DNA of 62,820 nt from Acidimicrobiia bacterium (GCA_029210695.1 JARGFH010000018.1:1-62820); one strand, 5' to 3'; shown: positions 53,729 through 62,562, counted from the stretch's first letter. Numbers and translations: made by a program. Notes: generated by a model not told the origin, from the sequence alone.

Positions 53729-53755
53729 GGGGCGTTGAGCGGTGCTCAACGCCCC
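53729..53755. terminator. Perfect hairpin between convergent genes
   Basis: A 12-bp perfect stem GGGGCGTTGAGC with a 3-nt loop GGT. It overlaps the last codons of the minus-strand zinc-ribbon gene and follows the ABC operon, so it may stop transcription from both sides. No U-tract. Confidence 0.7.
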
Positions 53756-54663
53756 GGTTTGCCGTAGAACTCCAACTCTGCCAGTGCCAACTCGGAAAAC
53801 GGGATGCCGACCTCTCCCGTCGCCGGATCGGTGTAGGCCTCCGCGGCATACACCCCGGTCACCCGGATCGTGAGTTCGGTCGTCGCCAGTGTCTGAATGC
53901 GAATCGACTGTGGCTGTGACTTGTCATCCAGCGTGAAGTTGAACGGCGAGGTCACGTCGTCGGCGACAATCTCCAGGTCCTTGATCCGGTAGTTCCGCCT
54001 GAACTTCGCCTCGTCGGTGACATTCATGATGACGATCGTCTCGAGTTGGACGGGGGTGCCGAAGGTGATCACGAACTCGGCGCCCTCACCTTTGAGGCTC
54101 AAGTCATTCCAGTAGGTCTCAACAGAACCGTCCTTGAGGTTGTCGCACGGCAGGCTGACGAACTCGGATGAACAGGTGATGAGCAGCACCGGCAGCTTCT
54201 GGGTGGCGGCGATCGTCGCCGATGTAGTGCTCGTACTCGATGCTCCATCCACGACGGTGTCATCGGTCGAGTCGCCGGTGAGAGCCCCGAAGATCCAGGC
54301 GATCAGCAGCACTCCGAGCAGGACGCCCGTGATCATTATGGCGGCCCTGACACCCGCCGACGCCTGGAGGAATGGTTGTGGGGCAACGGGAAGGGGGCCT
54401 TGCGCTAGCCTCGCTCCGCACTCCTCACAATGCCGGTTGGTCTCCGGGTTGGCGGCGCCGCACGACGGACACGTGAGGGAGGTATAGGGAATCGAGGCCA
54501 CTCCGTAGTCGCCTTCCTCCACGTAGTTGTCGGGTGGGGTGTCATCGAGATCGAATTGCTCGACCTCGCTGTCCGCAAGCGGATCGACCCATAGGCCGCA
54601 CTGCGGGCAGAACTGATCGTCCTTGAACTGGGCGCCACAGTTGGTGCAGGTATGTTCGCTCAA
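53746..54663 (-). CDS. Double zinc-ribbon membrane protein with discoidin-like extracellular domain
   Basis: 305 aa. The cytoplasmic N-terminus has two zinc ribbons (CTNCG...CPQCG at residues 6-22; CPSCG...CEECG near 65-82), then one membrane helix (ITGVLLGVLLIAWIFGAL) and a Ser/Thr linker. The outer domain contains DNLKDGSVETYWN and a beta-sandwich pattern resembling F5/8 type C or NADase-type glycan-binding domains. It is likely a surface sensor or glycan-binding protein; no enzymatic motif. Confidence 0.7.
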   Translation of the reverse strand: MSEHTCTNCGAQFKDDQFCPQCGLWVDPLADSEVEQFDLDDTPPDNYVEEGDYGVASIPYTSLTCPSCGAANPETNRHCEECGARLAQGPLPVAPQPFLQASAGVRAAIMITGVLLGVLLIAWIFGALTGDSTDDTVVDGASSTSTTSATIAATQKLPVLLITCSSEFVSLPCDNLKDGSVETYWNDLSLKGEGAEFVITFGTPVQLETIVIMNVTDEAKFRRNYRIKDLEIVADDVTSPFNFTLDDKSQPQSIRIQTLATTELTIRVTGVYAAEAYTDPATGEVGIPFSELALAELEFYGKPGR

Positions 54664-54702
54664 CCAGAGTCCTTCCTTCGGGCGTTATTGTGCCATGCAT
54701 TG

Positions 54703-54828
54703 ATGGTGCTGTGGGCGATCAGAACGACGGAAACCTGGACACCGGCAAATATCGTCGGTCTCGTAGTGTTGGTGGCCGCCTTGGCCGGCCTCGCTTTCTG
54801 GCATTTTCGAGGACGCGCGAAGCCCTAG
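54703..54828 (+). CDS. Possible small single-helix membrane protein
   Basis: 41 aa. After TETWTPAN a hydrophobic stretch IVGLVVLVAALAGLAFWHF ends in the basic tail RGRAKP, the form of a small type-I or tail-anchored membrane protein. It is in the gap between the zinc-ribbon gene (divergent) and radA. No ribosome site. Too short for confident coding prediction. Confidence 0.4.
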   Translation: MVLWAIRTTETWTPANIVGLVVLVAALAGLAFWHFRGRAKP

Positions 54829-54892
54829 CAAGGGCTCGCGGCTGGTGCGGGTTGGCAGATAGCTCACTTGCTCTTGTGTCCCATGCCGCCGA

Positions 54893-54898
54893 TAGGAT
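54893..54898 (+). promoter_or_regulatory. Candidate -10 box for leaderless radA
   Basis: TAGGAT 6 nt before the radA ATG, no Shine-Dalgarno. TTGCTC lies 19 nt further upstream as a possible -35. Confidence 0.5.
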
Positions 54899-54904
54899 CG
54901 CTCC

Positions 54905-56212
54905 ATGACATTTCGATGTGGAGAGTGCGGATATCGATCCGGGAAATGGATGGGCTTCTGCCCGCAGTGCCGGTCCGATCTGGGCTTGATCGAAGACGAC
55001 CGTGCCAGGTCCGTTGCGCGAATCCCGGTGCCGACACCGTTGCAGGTTGCCGGCAACCGGACGATCGAGCGCGCCAGGATCGGGATCGGTGAAGTGGATC
55101 GTGTGCTCGGTGGTGGTCTCGTGCCGGGATCCGTGGTACTTGTCGGCGGTGAACCCGGCGTCGGCAAGTCGACGCTGTTGCTTCAGGTCGCCGGGAGCCT
55201 CGCCGATGCCGGCGGGAAGGTCCTCGTTGCCACCGCTGAAGAATCGGAAGACCAGGTGGGCCTCAGGGCCCGACGCCTCAGCGTTGCCACGGACAACGTG
55301 TTTCTCCTCGCGGAAGAGGACGTCGATTCCATCATCGCGGCTGCCGGGGAGTTGCGCCCGGACCTCTTGATCGTGGATTCCGTGCAGGCGGTGAGTGCCG
55401 CAGAGGTCGGGAGCGGCCCCGGCTCGATCGCCCAGGTGCGCGAGTGTGGGGCGCGCTTGACGCGGTTCGCAAAAGAACGGAACGTGGCGGTGATTCTGGT
55501 CGGTCATGTCACCAAAGATGGCGGCATCGCCGGACCCAAGTTGCTGGAGCATATGGTCGATGTCGTCCTCTATCTCGAAGGCGAGTCCGAGCATGGCCTC
55601 CGCACCCTGCGGAGTCTCAAGAACCGATTCGGGGCGACCCACGTCGTCGGCCTCTTCGAGATGGCGACCGTCGGGTTGGTCGAGGTCGATGACCCATCCG
55701 CAGTGTTTCTGGCCGGGTGGCGTCACACGGTGGCCGGGTCCGTCGTCGTTCCAGCTGTGCAGGGCCGCCGGCCGGTGCTGGTGGAGGTGCAGGCGCTGGT
55801 CGCTCCTACCAAGTTCGTCCAGCCGCGTCGTAGCACTCGTGGCATCGAGTCCGCCCGACTTCACCAGCTGATCGCAGTCCTGGCGCGCCACGGTGGGATT
55901 CCCTTCTACGACCGGGAGGTCTACGTCGGGCTGGTGGGTGGTCTCCGGATCGCCGAGCCTGCGATCGATCTGCCGCTGGCGCTCGCACTCGTCTCCTCGC
56001 TGCTCGATAAACCGCTCGGTCGGCTGGCTGCCTGGGGTGAAGTGGGCTTGACGGGGGAGATCAGGTCGGTGCCGCATGAGTCGAGGCGCCGGGAGGAAGC
56101 CAACCGGCTGGGCGTCGAGCGGATCGTCGCGCCCTCCGATGTGAGCTCGCTGGCTGAGGCCCTGGAGTGGGCGGGTTTGCTGCCCGACGGAGGCCATACG
56201 CCGGGGAGATGA
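54905..56212 (+). CDS. radA: DNA repair protein RadA/Sms
   Basis: 435 aa. An N-terminal Cys4 zinc finger (C5GECG and C19PQC) is followed by a RecA-like ATPase with Walker A GGEPGVGKST, Walker B LLIVDSVQ and the RadA-specific KNRFG, and a C-terminal Lon-protease-like domain. It is a branch-migration helicase in recombination. The radA-disA order is conserved in Gram-positive bacteria, where RadA and DisA interact functionally. Confidence 0.97.
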   Translation: MTFRCGECGYRSGKWMGFCPQCRSDLGLIEDDRARSVARIPVPTPLQVAGNRTIERARIGIGEVDRVLGGGLVPGSVVLVGGEPGVGKSTLLLQVAGSLADAGGKVLVATAEESEDQVGLRARRLSVATDNVFLLAEEDVDSIIAAAGELRPDLLIVDSVQAVSAAEVGSGPGSIAQVRECGARLTRFAKERNVAVILVGHVTKDGGIAGPKLLEHMVDVVLYLEGESEHGLRTLRSLKNRFGATHVVGLFEMATVGLVEVDDPSAVFLAGWRHTVAGSVVVPAVQGRRPVLVEVQALVAPTKFVQPRRSTRGIESARLHQLIAVLARHGGIPFYDREVYVGLVGGLRIAEPAIDLPLALALVSSLLDKPLGRLAAWGEVGLTGEIRSVPHESRRREEANRLGVERIVAPSDVSSLAEALEWAGLLPDGGHTPGR

Positions 56213-56294
56213 GTGCCGGGTAGGTGCTTCGGAACCCTGGGAGGGAACGGAACCCGGTTCACATGACGCGACGCTGAGGCTCGGGTGGGTGTAG

Positions 56295-56300
56295 TAGATT
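56295..56300 (+). promoter_or_regulatory. Candidate -10 box for leaderless disA
   Basis: TAGATT 7 nt before ATG 56308 and no Shine-Dalgarno. Confidence 0.4.
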
Positions 56301-56307
56301 CCTGTCG

Positions 56308-57375
56308 ATGGTTGCGCGTCTCACTCTCCAAGATGTCCTAGAGCGTCTGGCGCCGGGCACACCGCTCCGGCAGGCTGTGGAGCGAATCATTCAGCAGCGG
56401 AATGGTGCCCTCGTCATCCTCGGCTTCAACGCGGGAGTGGCAGATTTGTGCAGCGGCGGATTTGAACTCTCCGACTCCGCTTTCACTCCTGCCAGGCTGG
56501 CCGAGCTGGCCAAGATGGATGGGGCGATCATCATCGACGATTCCTTCGGACAAATCCTGCGTGCGAATGTGCACCTGCTGCCGAATCCCAAATACGGTAC
56601 GGATGAGACCGGCGCACGACACCGAACTGCGGAACGTACCGCACAGCAGACCCGCAGGCCGGTGTTGAGCGTGAGTGAGGACCGACGCATGGCGACCCTC
56701 TTCATCGATGGAACCAAGCACGAGCTCTTGAGTCCCACGCTTGTCGCCGCCAAGGTCAACCAATCGCTCCAGACGCTCGATCGGTTCCGCAGAAGGCTCG
56801 AAGACGCTGAGGAGATCCTCACTCGCTCCGAGATAGCCGACCTCGTTACCTTCCGGACGGTCCTCACGGTGTTGCAGCGGTCTGAACTCGTGCGCAGGAT
56901 CGGGCAGGAGATCAAGCAAGATGCGGTAGGTCTGGGTGACGAGGGGGGCCTGATCGTTCTTCAGATTGCCGACCTGATCCATGGTGTGGATGAGCTCAGG
57001 GAACTGACTTTGGCAGACTACGTTCGCCCCAATCGGGCCAATGTGATTCGTGGGGCTCTCAACGATCTCGAAGCAATACCGATGGCGGATTTGACCAGTG
57101 CCGAGCGGGTTGCGGAGGCACTCGGATTCGATCAACCCGACCAGCAGGCGGAAGCCCGCGGGGTTCGGCTTCTGTCCCATGTTCCAAGGCTTCCTGATTT
57201 CGTCCGGACCTCGTTGGTTCGTCACTTCCGCGACGTGCAGCGCTTGCTGGCCGCTTCAGCTGCTGACCTCGAGCGCGTGGAAGGCGTCGGCGCAGCCCGC
57301 GCTGAGCAGATCCGGCGTTATTTCGACCGCATGGTCGACCGCACCCAGATGTGGCAATCCACCTCGCTCGACTAA
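56308..57375 (+). CDS. disA: DNA integrity scanning protein, diadenylate cyclase
   Basis: 355 aa. The DAC domain has the catalytic DGA (71-73) and RHRT (104-107) motifs. A helical linker and a C-terminal helix-hairpin-helix (ASAADLERVEGVGAARAEQI) complete the octamer-forming DisA layout. It condenses two ATP to c-di-AMP and pauses at branched DNA. c-di-AMP signalling is therefore expected in this organism, although I found no ydaO-type riboswitch in the window. Confidence 0.97.
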   Translation: MVARLTLQDVLERLAPGTPLRQAVERIIQQRNGALVILGFNAGVADLCSGGFELSDSAFTPARLAELAKMDGAIIIDDSFGQILRANVHLLPNPKYGTDETGARHRTAERTAQQTRRPVLSVSEDRRMATLFIDGTKHELLSPTLVAAKVNQSLQTLDRFRRRLEDAEEILTRSEIADLVTFRTVLTVLQRSELVRRIGQEIKQDAVGLGDEGGLIVLQIADLIHGVDELRELTLADYVRPNRANVIRGALNDLEAIPMADLTSAERVAEALGFDQPDQQAEARGVRLLSHVPRLPDFVRTSLVRHFRDVQRLLAASAADLERVEGVGAARAEQIRRYFDRMVDRTQMWQSTSLD

Positions 57376-57426
57376 CGAGCCCGGCTCTGCGCGAGGTACA
57401 CTGTTCCGCCCCCGACGAGAGTGTGC

Positions 57427-58293
57427 ATGGCCACGAAGAAACCCGCATCCGCAAAGAAACCTGCCGCCCCCAAGACGGCGACCGCTAAGAAGTCTGCGGC
57501 GAAGAAGCCTGCTGCCAAGGCGGCTGCGGCGAAGAAACCTGCTGCCAAGAAGCCTGCTGCGAAGACGGCTGCGGCGAAGAAACCTGCTGCCAAGAAGCCT
57601 GCTGCCAAGACGGCTGCAGCGAAGAAACCTGCTGCGAAGAAACCCGCGGCGAGGAAGCCGGCCGCCAAGGCCGAGCTGAGGCCGGCGGTGCTGAAGAAGC
57701 CCATTGCGAAGCGACCTGTTGCCGGCCAGCCTGATGCCACGGCCGATGCGGCGAGCGCTCCGGCCGCCAAACCTGCCCCTCGTCGCAAGAGGCCGTCGCC
57801 ATTCGGCCTGGGCGACAAGGTTGTGCACCCTCACCACGGTGCCGCGATCATCACCAAGAAGGTCAAGCAGGTGGTGGCGGGGGAGAAGCGTGACTACTTC
57901 GTACTCGAGATTGCCACCGACCAACTCACGGTTTTCGTGCCGGTCGACAACATCGAAGACACCATCCGCCCCGTCATCTCCAAGGCTGCCGCAGGGCGGG
58001 TGTTCAAGCTCTTCAAGGAGGAGCCCCAGGAAGCGGGCAGCAACTGGTCTCGCTGGTACAAAGTACTCAACGAGAAGATGACCAGTGGTGACATCTATCA
58101 GGTTGCCGAGGTCGTTCGTGACCTCACGTTCGCTCAGCAGACGAAGGGCATTTCGCCTGCCCTCAAACGCATGTTGAGCAAAGCCAGGCTAACCCTCACC
58201 AGCGAGCTTCAGTTCGCTTTGGCAATCGACGATGAAGAGGCAACGAAGAAACTCGATAGGGCACTACCCAAGGTCGAGATCGAAGAGAGCTAA
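57427..58293 (+). CDS. carD: CarD/CdnL-family RNA polymerase-binding protein with histone-H1-like N-terminal tail
   Basis: 288 aa, nearly twice normal CarD. Residues 1 to about 125 are Lys/Ala/Pro repeats (AAAKKPAAKKPAAKT units), like the tails of histone H1/HU-type proteins. The CarD domain begins FGLGDKVVHPHHGAAIITKK (RNAP beta-binding Tudor-like fold) and ends in the helical DNA-binding part with NWSRWYKVLNEKM and DIYQVAEVVRDL. The tail probably binds DNA nonspecifically. ATG 57427 is preferred over GTG 57421. TACACT at 57396 is a plausible -10. Confidence 0.92.
   Translation: MATKKPASAKKPAAPKTATAKKSAAKKPAAKAAAAKKPAAKKPAAKTAAAKKPAAKKPAAKTAAAKKPAAKKPAARKPAAKAELRPAVLKKPIAKRPVAGQPDATADAASAPAAKPAPRRKRPSPFGLGDKVVHPHHGAAIITKKVKQVVAGEKRDYFVLEIATDQLTVFVPVDNIEDTIRPVISKAAAGRVFKLFKEEPQEAGSNWSRWYKVLNEKMTSGDIYQVAEVVRDLTFAQQTKGISPALKRMLSKARLTLTSELQFALAIDDEEATKKLDRALPKVEIEES
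57523..57657 (+). repeat. 45-nt tandem repeat in the carD tail
   Basis: Three in-frame 45-nt copies each encode the 15-residue unit AAAKKPAAKKPAAKT, the last ending RK. Purely coding low-complexity repeat, prone to copy-number change. Confidence 0.9.
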
Positions 58294-58305
58294 CGGAGGT
58301 CTGCC

Positions 58306-59370
58306 GTGGTCGTTGAGGCCGTTCGCCTGCTGATCACGCTGGTCTTTACCGCCGCCGGTTTCCAACTGGGGGATTCGCTATCCGCCCGTTTCCCGGATGC
58401 ACTCGGCGTATCTGACACTGCTTCTGTGGTCGGAGCCGTCATCGGAGCCGGAGTCGGGTATGTCGGCGGGGGCATGTTTGGCCGGAGTTTTCGTTCTCGT
58501 CTCGAGACGGCGCCTGAACGCTTGGTGGCGAGGGTATCCGGCCCCAGCCTGTTTGCCGGGGCATTCGGGGTCGTGACCGGATTGCTGATCGGGATCGTCG
58601 CCTCGATTCCGATTGTGCTGCTGCTGCCTCCTGCCATCGGGTGGCCGTTGGCAGCCCTGGTTGCCCTCCTGCTGATCCTGGTGGCCGTCCGGGTCTTTAT
58701 GGCCCGCTCCGAGGATCTCCTCGCCGTGGCCGGCCTCAGGACCCGCGGGCCTCTGCGCAGCCACAGCCTTCTTGAGGGAGAGCGGGCCTACTTGATCGAC
58801 TCCTCGGCGGCTATCGACGGGCGCCTCCTGGCGCTCGTGCAGGCCGGCCTCGTGCAGGGCCGTCTGTGGGCTCCTGCCTTTGTTGTCGACGAACTCCAGG
58901 GCCTGGCGGATTCCGGTGACGGTGGTATTCGGAGGCGGGGCAGGAGAGGTCTCGAGGCGCTCGAAGCACTGCATTCCGCCACAGGCGAGTTCACGGTGCT
59001 CGAGGAGGACGTTCTCGAGTTCGAGCACGTCGATGCCAAATTGCTCCATCTGGCGGCGCTCTCCAACGCCCGGCTGGTGACGACCGACTACAACCTTTCA
59101 AAGGCCGCAGAACTGCGCGGCATTACCGTGCTGAATCCGAGTGTTCTTGGTGAGCGGCTGAAGCCGATCGTGAGTACCGGCGAGACCATGACCGTGACGA
59201 TCGCCAAGGCCGGGAAGGGGGCCGGACAGGGTATCGCCTATCTGGATGATGGAACGATGGTGGTGGTCGAGGAGACGTCCAATCTGATCGGCCAGGATCT
59301 CGAGGTGGTGGTGACGAGTACTACTCGAACTGCAGTTGGCCGGATGCTGTTTGCCCGACCAGCCTCATGA
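58306..59370 (+). CDS. Membrane PIN-TRAM domain protein (YacL-like)
   Basis: 354 aa, GTG start behind AACGGAGG. Four hydrophobic segments (residues about 5-130) are followed by a PIN domain (YLIDSSAAIDGRLLALV, VVDELQGLAD, DAKLLHLAAL, LVTTDYNLSKAA) with the usual acidic residues, and a C-terminal TRAM domain (GKGAGQGIAYLDDGTMVVVE). YacL proteins are putative membrane ribonucleases. It lies between carD and ispD with ATGA coupling to ispD. Confidence 0.9.
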   Translation: MVVEAVRLLITLVFTAAGFQLGDSLSARFPDALGVSDTASVVGAVIGAGVGYVGGGMFGRSFRSRLETAPERLVARVSGPSLFAGAFGVVTGLLIGIVASIPIVLLLPPAIGWPLAALVALLLILVAVRVFMARSEDLLAVAGLRTRGPLRSHSLLEGERAYLIDSSAAIDGRLLALVQAGLVQGRLWAPAFVVDELQGLADSGDGGIRRRGRRGLEALEALHSATGEFTVLEEDVLEFEHVDAKLLHLAALSNARLVTTDYNLSKAAELRGITVLNPSVLGERLKPIVSTGETMTVTIAKAGKGAGQGIAYLDDGTMVVVEETSNLIGQDLEVVVTSTTRTAVGRMLFARPAS

Positions 59371-59972
59371 TCGTTTGGGGGGTGGTCGTTGCGGCAGGCC
59401 TGGGCCGTCGATTTGGCGGGATGAAGCAGCACATCGAACTCGGCGGTGTGCCTCTCTGGCGATGGGGACAGAAGGCCCTTCTCAGCGGTGGGGTCGATGG
59501 GGTGATCCTGGTCGGCCCGGTGGAGGGCGGCGTCCCGGGCGGGGAGCGGCGTCGAGATTCCGTGGCGGCAGGCTTGAGCCGGCTCCCTGAGGGTGTTGAC
59601 TATGTTCTCGTCCACGACGCGGCCCGTCCTCTGGCGAGTTCCGGGCTGGTCGCGCGTGTGATCGAACGTCTCGAGCAGGGCGATGTCGACGGTGTTGTCC
59701 CCGTCGTTCCGGTTCGCGACACCTTGAAAGAGATTGCAGGCGGGGCCGTCGTCGGTACCTGCGACCGGACGAATCTCGTTTCCGCTCAGACGCCGCAGGG
59801 TTTTCGATTGTCCGCGCTCATGGAAGCGCATGCGTTCTTCGTTGGTGATGCCAGCGACGATGCCTCCATGGTTGAAGCAATGGGAGGGGCAGTCGGGTGG
59901 GTCGACGGAGACCCGGGTAATCTGAAGCTGACCTATCCGGAGGATCTGCGCGTGCTCGAGTCGCTGCTGTGA
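59367..59972 (+). CDS. ispD: 2-C-methyl-D-erythritol 4-phosphate cytidylyltransferase
   Basis: 201 aa, somewhat short for IspD. Motifs VVAAGLGRRFGGMKQ, YVLVHDAARPL, SAQTPQGFRL, DDASMVEAMG and NLKLTYPEDL are all present. It makes CDP-ME in the non-mevalonate pathway. Overlaps: ATGA from PIN-TRAM, GTGA into ispF. Confidence 0.94.
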   Translation: MIVWGVVVAAGLGRRFGGMKQHIELGGVPLWRWGQKALLSGGVDGVILVGPVEGGVPGGERRRDSVAAGLSRLPEGVDYVLVHDAARPLASSGLVARVIERLEQGDVDGVVPVVPVRDTLKEIAGGAVVGTCDRTNLVSAQTPQGFRLSALMEAHAFFVGDASDDASMVEAMGGAVGWVDGDPGNLKLTYPEDLRVLESLL

Positions 59973-60448
59973 TACGAGTCGGATGGGGATACGACGTACA
60001 CGCCTTCGGCGGCGTGGGCCCCTTGTTGCTGGCCGGCAGGATAATCGACCCGGACCGCGGGCTGGTCGGTACGTCCGATGCAGATGTGGTGGCCCACGCA
60101 GTTTCCGACGCGCTGCTGGGAGCCGCCGCCTTGGGTGATCTCGGTTTGCTGTTCCCGTCATCCGACTCGAAGTGGTCGGGCGCAGACTCGATGGTGCTTC
60201 TTGCAGACGTGTTCAAGCGGTTCGCCGGTGCAGGACTGGCGATCGCCCATCTCGACGTCACGGTGATTGCAGAACGTGTCCGTATTGCTCCCCATCGCAC
60301 GGCAATGCGTGAACGACTGGCCGCAGTGCTCGAGACGGGAATCGAGTCGGTGTCCGTCAAAGCCACTTCGACGGATGGATTGGGTTTCATTGGGCGAGAC
60401 GAAGGAGTGGCGGCGGTGGCGGTGGTTACCGCCTCGGTGGTGCCCTAG
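59969..60448 (+). CDS. ispF: 2-C-methyl-D-erythritol 2,4-cyclodiphosphate synthase
   Basis: 159 aa, normal length. GWGYDVHAFG carries the zinc ligands (DxH), followed by GTSDADVVAHAVSDALLGAA and ATSTDGLGFIGRDEG. It follows ispD in the MEP pathway. GTG 59969 start. Confidence 0.96.
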   Translation: MIRVGWGYDVHAFGGVGPLLLAGRIIDPDRGLVGTSDADVVAHAVSDALLGAAALGDLGLLFPSSDSKWSGADSMVLLADVFKRFAGAGLAIAHLDVTVIAERVRIAPHRTAMRERLAAVLETGIESVSVKATSTDGLGFIGRDEGVAAVAVVTASVVP

Positions 60449-60451
60449 GAT
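60446..60451 (+). promoter_or_regulatory. Candidate -10 box for cysS
   Basis: TAGGAT overlaps the ispF stop and lies 10 nt before the cysS ATG; no Shine-Dalgarno seen. Confidence 0.35.
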
Positions 60452-60461
60452 CTGCTACCCC

Positions 60462-61862
60462 ATGCAGGTATTCAACACTCTCGGTCGGAGCCTCGAAACC
60501 TTTGTACCCCGGGATCCGGACCAGGTTTCTATGTACGTCTGTGGTCCTACCGTCCAGTCGGAACCACATCTAGGGCACGGCCGAGCCGGAGTTGCGTTCG
60601 ACGTCATCCGCCGCTACTTCCGATGGAAGGGTTTCGAGGTGACGCATGTGCAGAACGTCACCGACATAGAAGACAAGATCATCGCGGCTGCCAACGAACG
60701 CGGGATGGCGGTCGCCGACCTGGCGGCAGAGATGACGGCTCGATTCGACGCCTGCTACCGCGCCCTGGGTATTGAACGTCCGGATATCGAACCCCGCGCC
60801 ACAGAGCACATCGACCAGATGCTGAGTCTCATTTCGAACTTGATCGATCGGGGCTTGGCCTATGCGGCCGGCGGTGACGTCTACTTCTCTGTTCGCTCTC
60901 TTCCCGGGTACGGCAAGCTCTCGGGCCGCAACCTCGACGGTCTGTTGTCGGGGGCCAGGGTGGCGATCGGGGAGAACAAGCGTGATCCGCTCGACTTCGC
61001 ATTGTGGAAGGCGGCCAAGCCGGAAGAGCCCAAGTGGGCCTCGCCGTGGGGCGAGGGACGACCCGGATGGCACATTGAATGCTCGGCGATGGCGGCCCAG
61101 TACCTGGGAGACGGATTCGACATCCACGGTGGGGGAACCGACCTGATCTTTCCTCATCACGAGAACGAGATTGCCCAGTCGGAGGGTGCGGGTGCCTCGC
61201 CGTTTGCCCGCTACTGGCTGCACAACGAAATGCTGAACCTCGGCGGCGAGAAGATGGCGAAATCGACCGGCCATGTGATCGACCTAGCCACGGCTATCGA
61301 TCGGTTCGGCGGGATGACGGTGCGGCTGTTCTACCTGCGCGCCCACTATCGATCGCCGCTCGAGTACTCGGAGCAACTCCTGGAGGATGCAGCCGCTGCA
61401 CTCGAGCGCTTGCGCGCATTCGGCAGGCGGTCGGAGGTTGAGGGGGCCGTCGCGGACGAGGAACTGCTCGCACGCTTCACTGCCGCGATGGATGACGATT
61501 TCAATACTCCGGACGCGCTGGCCGCCATGTTCGAAGCGGTGAAGGAAGGCAACCGCCGGCTCGACGAGGGAGTCGAGGTGGGTCCGATCGTTGCGGTGTT
61601 CTCCACGATGGTGCAGGTGCTCGGCCTCGACCTTGCGCTGACGGATGGCGAAGATGTCGAGTCGGCGCTGGCCGCGCTTGCGGGCCGATTTGGGGTCGTC
61701 GCCGGACCCGTCGATCAGATGATGGAAGCCTTGCTCGCCAAACGTACGCAGGCGAGGGACGAACGAGACTGGGCTGCGTCCGACGCCATTCGCGACGATC
61801 TGGCCGAGCTGGGAGTGATCGTGGAGGATACGGCCGATGGCGCCCGCTGGCATCGGGGATAG
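60462..61862 (+). CDS. cysS: Cysteinyl-tRNA synthetase
   Basis: 466 aa class I synthetase. The HIGH-type motif reads HLGHGRA within MYVCGPTVQSEPHLGHGRAG, the zinc Cys is in CGPTV, GWHIECSAMAAQYL and GGGTDLIFPHHENEIAQ complete the site, and KMSKS is KMAKS. The position after CGPTV is Gln, where Tyr is usual. Standard actinobacterial ispD-ispF-cysS-rlmB order. Confidence 0.97.
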   Translation: MQVFNTLGRSLETFVPRDPDQVSMYVCGPTVQSEPHLGHGRAGVAFDVIRRYFRWKGFEVTHVQNVTDIEDKIIAAANERGMAVADLAAEMTARFDACYRALGIERPDIEPRATEHIDQMLSLISNLIDRGLAYAAGGDVYFSVRSLPGYGKLSGRNLDGLLSGARVAIGENKRDPLDFALWKAAKPEEPKWASPWGEGRPGWHIECSAMAAQYLGDGFDIHGGGTDLIFPHHENEIAQSEGAGASPFARYWLHNEMLNLGGEKMAKSTGHVIDLATAIDRFGGMTVRLFYLRAHYRSPLEYSEQLLEDAAAALERLRAFGRRSEVEGAVADEELLARFTAAMDDDFNTPDALAAMFEAVKEGNRRLDEGVEVGPIVAVFSTMVQVLGLDLALTDGEDVESALAALAGRFGVVAGPVDQMMEALLAKRTQARDERDWAASDAIRDDLAELGVIVEDTADGARWHRG

Positions 61863-62562
61863 CGTCGAGGGCGTCCACGCCGTACGGGCCGCCGTCGAAG
61901 CAGGGCGGGTCGAGCGGTTGTTCGTCGATCGCCGCCGTCGCGATGATCTCGAGGGAATGGTGGGCAGCTCGGGCGTGCCGTATGAGGTCGTCGATGACAT
62001 TCGGGTCCATGCCCTCACCGAGGTGCCGCAGGGATTCGTCGCCAAATGCCGTCCGCTTGCCACCGTTTCGGTTGAAGATGCAATCGAGCTGGCAACGCCG
62101 GCTGCCCTCATGGTGCTCGACCATGTCGAGGATCCGCACAATCTCGGGGCGGTGGCGCGTTCGGCGCATGCGGCCGGCGTACAGGCGTTGATCACGGGAG
62201 GTCGGCGGTCGGCTCCGTTCGGGCCTGCCGCCTTCAAGGCCGCCGCCGGAGCCCTGGAACACGTGCGGGTATGCGTTGTCTCTTCGATTGCCGACACCAT
62301 CACCAGGTTGAAGAAGACCGGCGTTTGGACGGTCGGGTTGACTGCCGGCGCTTCGCAGAGCCTGTTCGGCCTCCCGCTTCTGACCGAACCCGTTGCGATC
62401 ATCGCCGGCGCGGAAGGCAGGGGTTTGAGCCGCTTGGTGGAGGATCGTGTCGATGTGGTGGCCTCGATCCCGATGCGCTCGGATCTCGAGAGTCTGAATG
62501 TCTCCGTGGCAGCCGCTCTGGCAATGTTCGAGATCGGCCGCGTTCGCGGGGAACTCGGTTAG
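61837..62562 (+). CDS. rlmB: 23S rRNA 2'-O-methyltransferase, RlmB/TrmH (SpoU) family
   Basis: 241 aa. The substrate-binding N-terminal domain begins VEGVHAVRAAVEAGRVERLFV. The SPOUT knot motifs are LDHVEDPHNLGAVARSAHA, IIAGAEGRGLSRLVED and IPMRSDLESLNVSVAAALAMFE. It probably methylates G2251 of 23S rRNA. Its ATG 61837 overlaps cysS by 26 nt. Confidence 0.92.
   Translation: MAPAGIGDSVEGVHAVRAAVEAGRVERLFVDRRRRDDLEGMVGSSGVPYEVVDDIRVHALTEVPQGFVAKCRPLATVSVEDAIELATPAALMVLDHVEDPHNLGAVARSAHAAGVQALITGGRRSAPFGPAAFKAAAGALEHVRVCVVSSIADTITRLKKTGVWTVGLTAGASQSLFGLPLLTEPVAIIAGAEGRGLSRLVEDRVDVVASIPMRSDLESLNVSVAAALAMFEIGRVRGELG

Noticed and set aside
56213-56307. CCGGGT...ACCCGG and irregular GG/CC blocks after radA as another heptad array
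   Set aside because: Units do not hold a 7-nt phase; only a weak inverted repeat remains.
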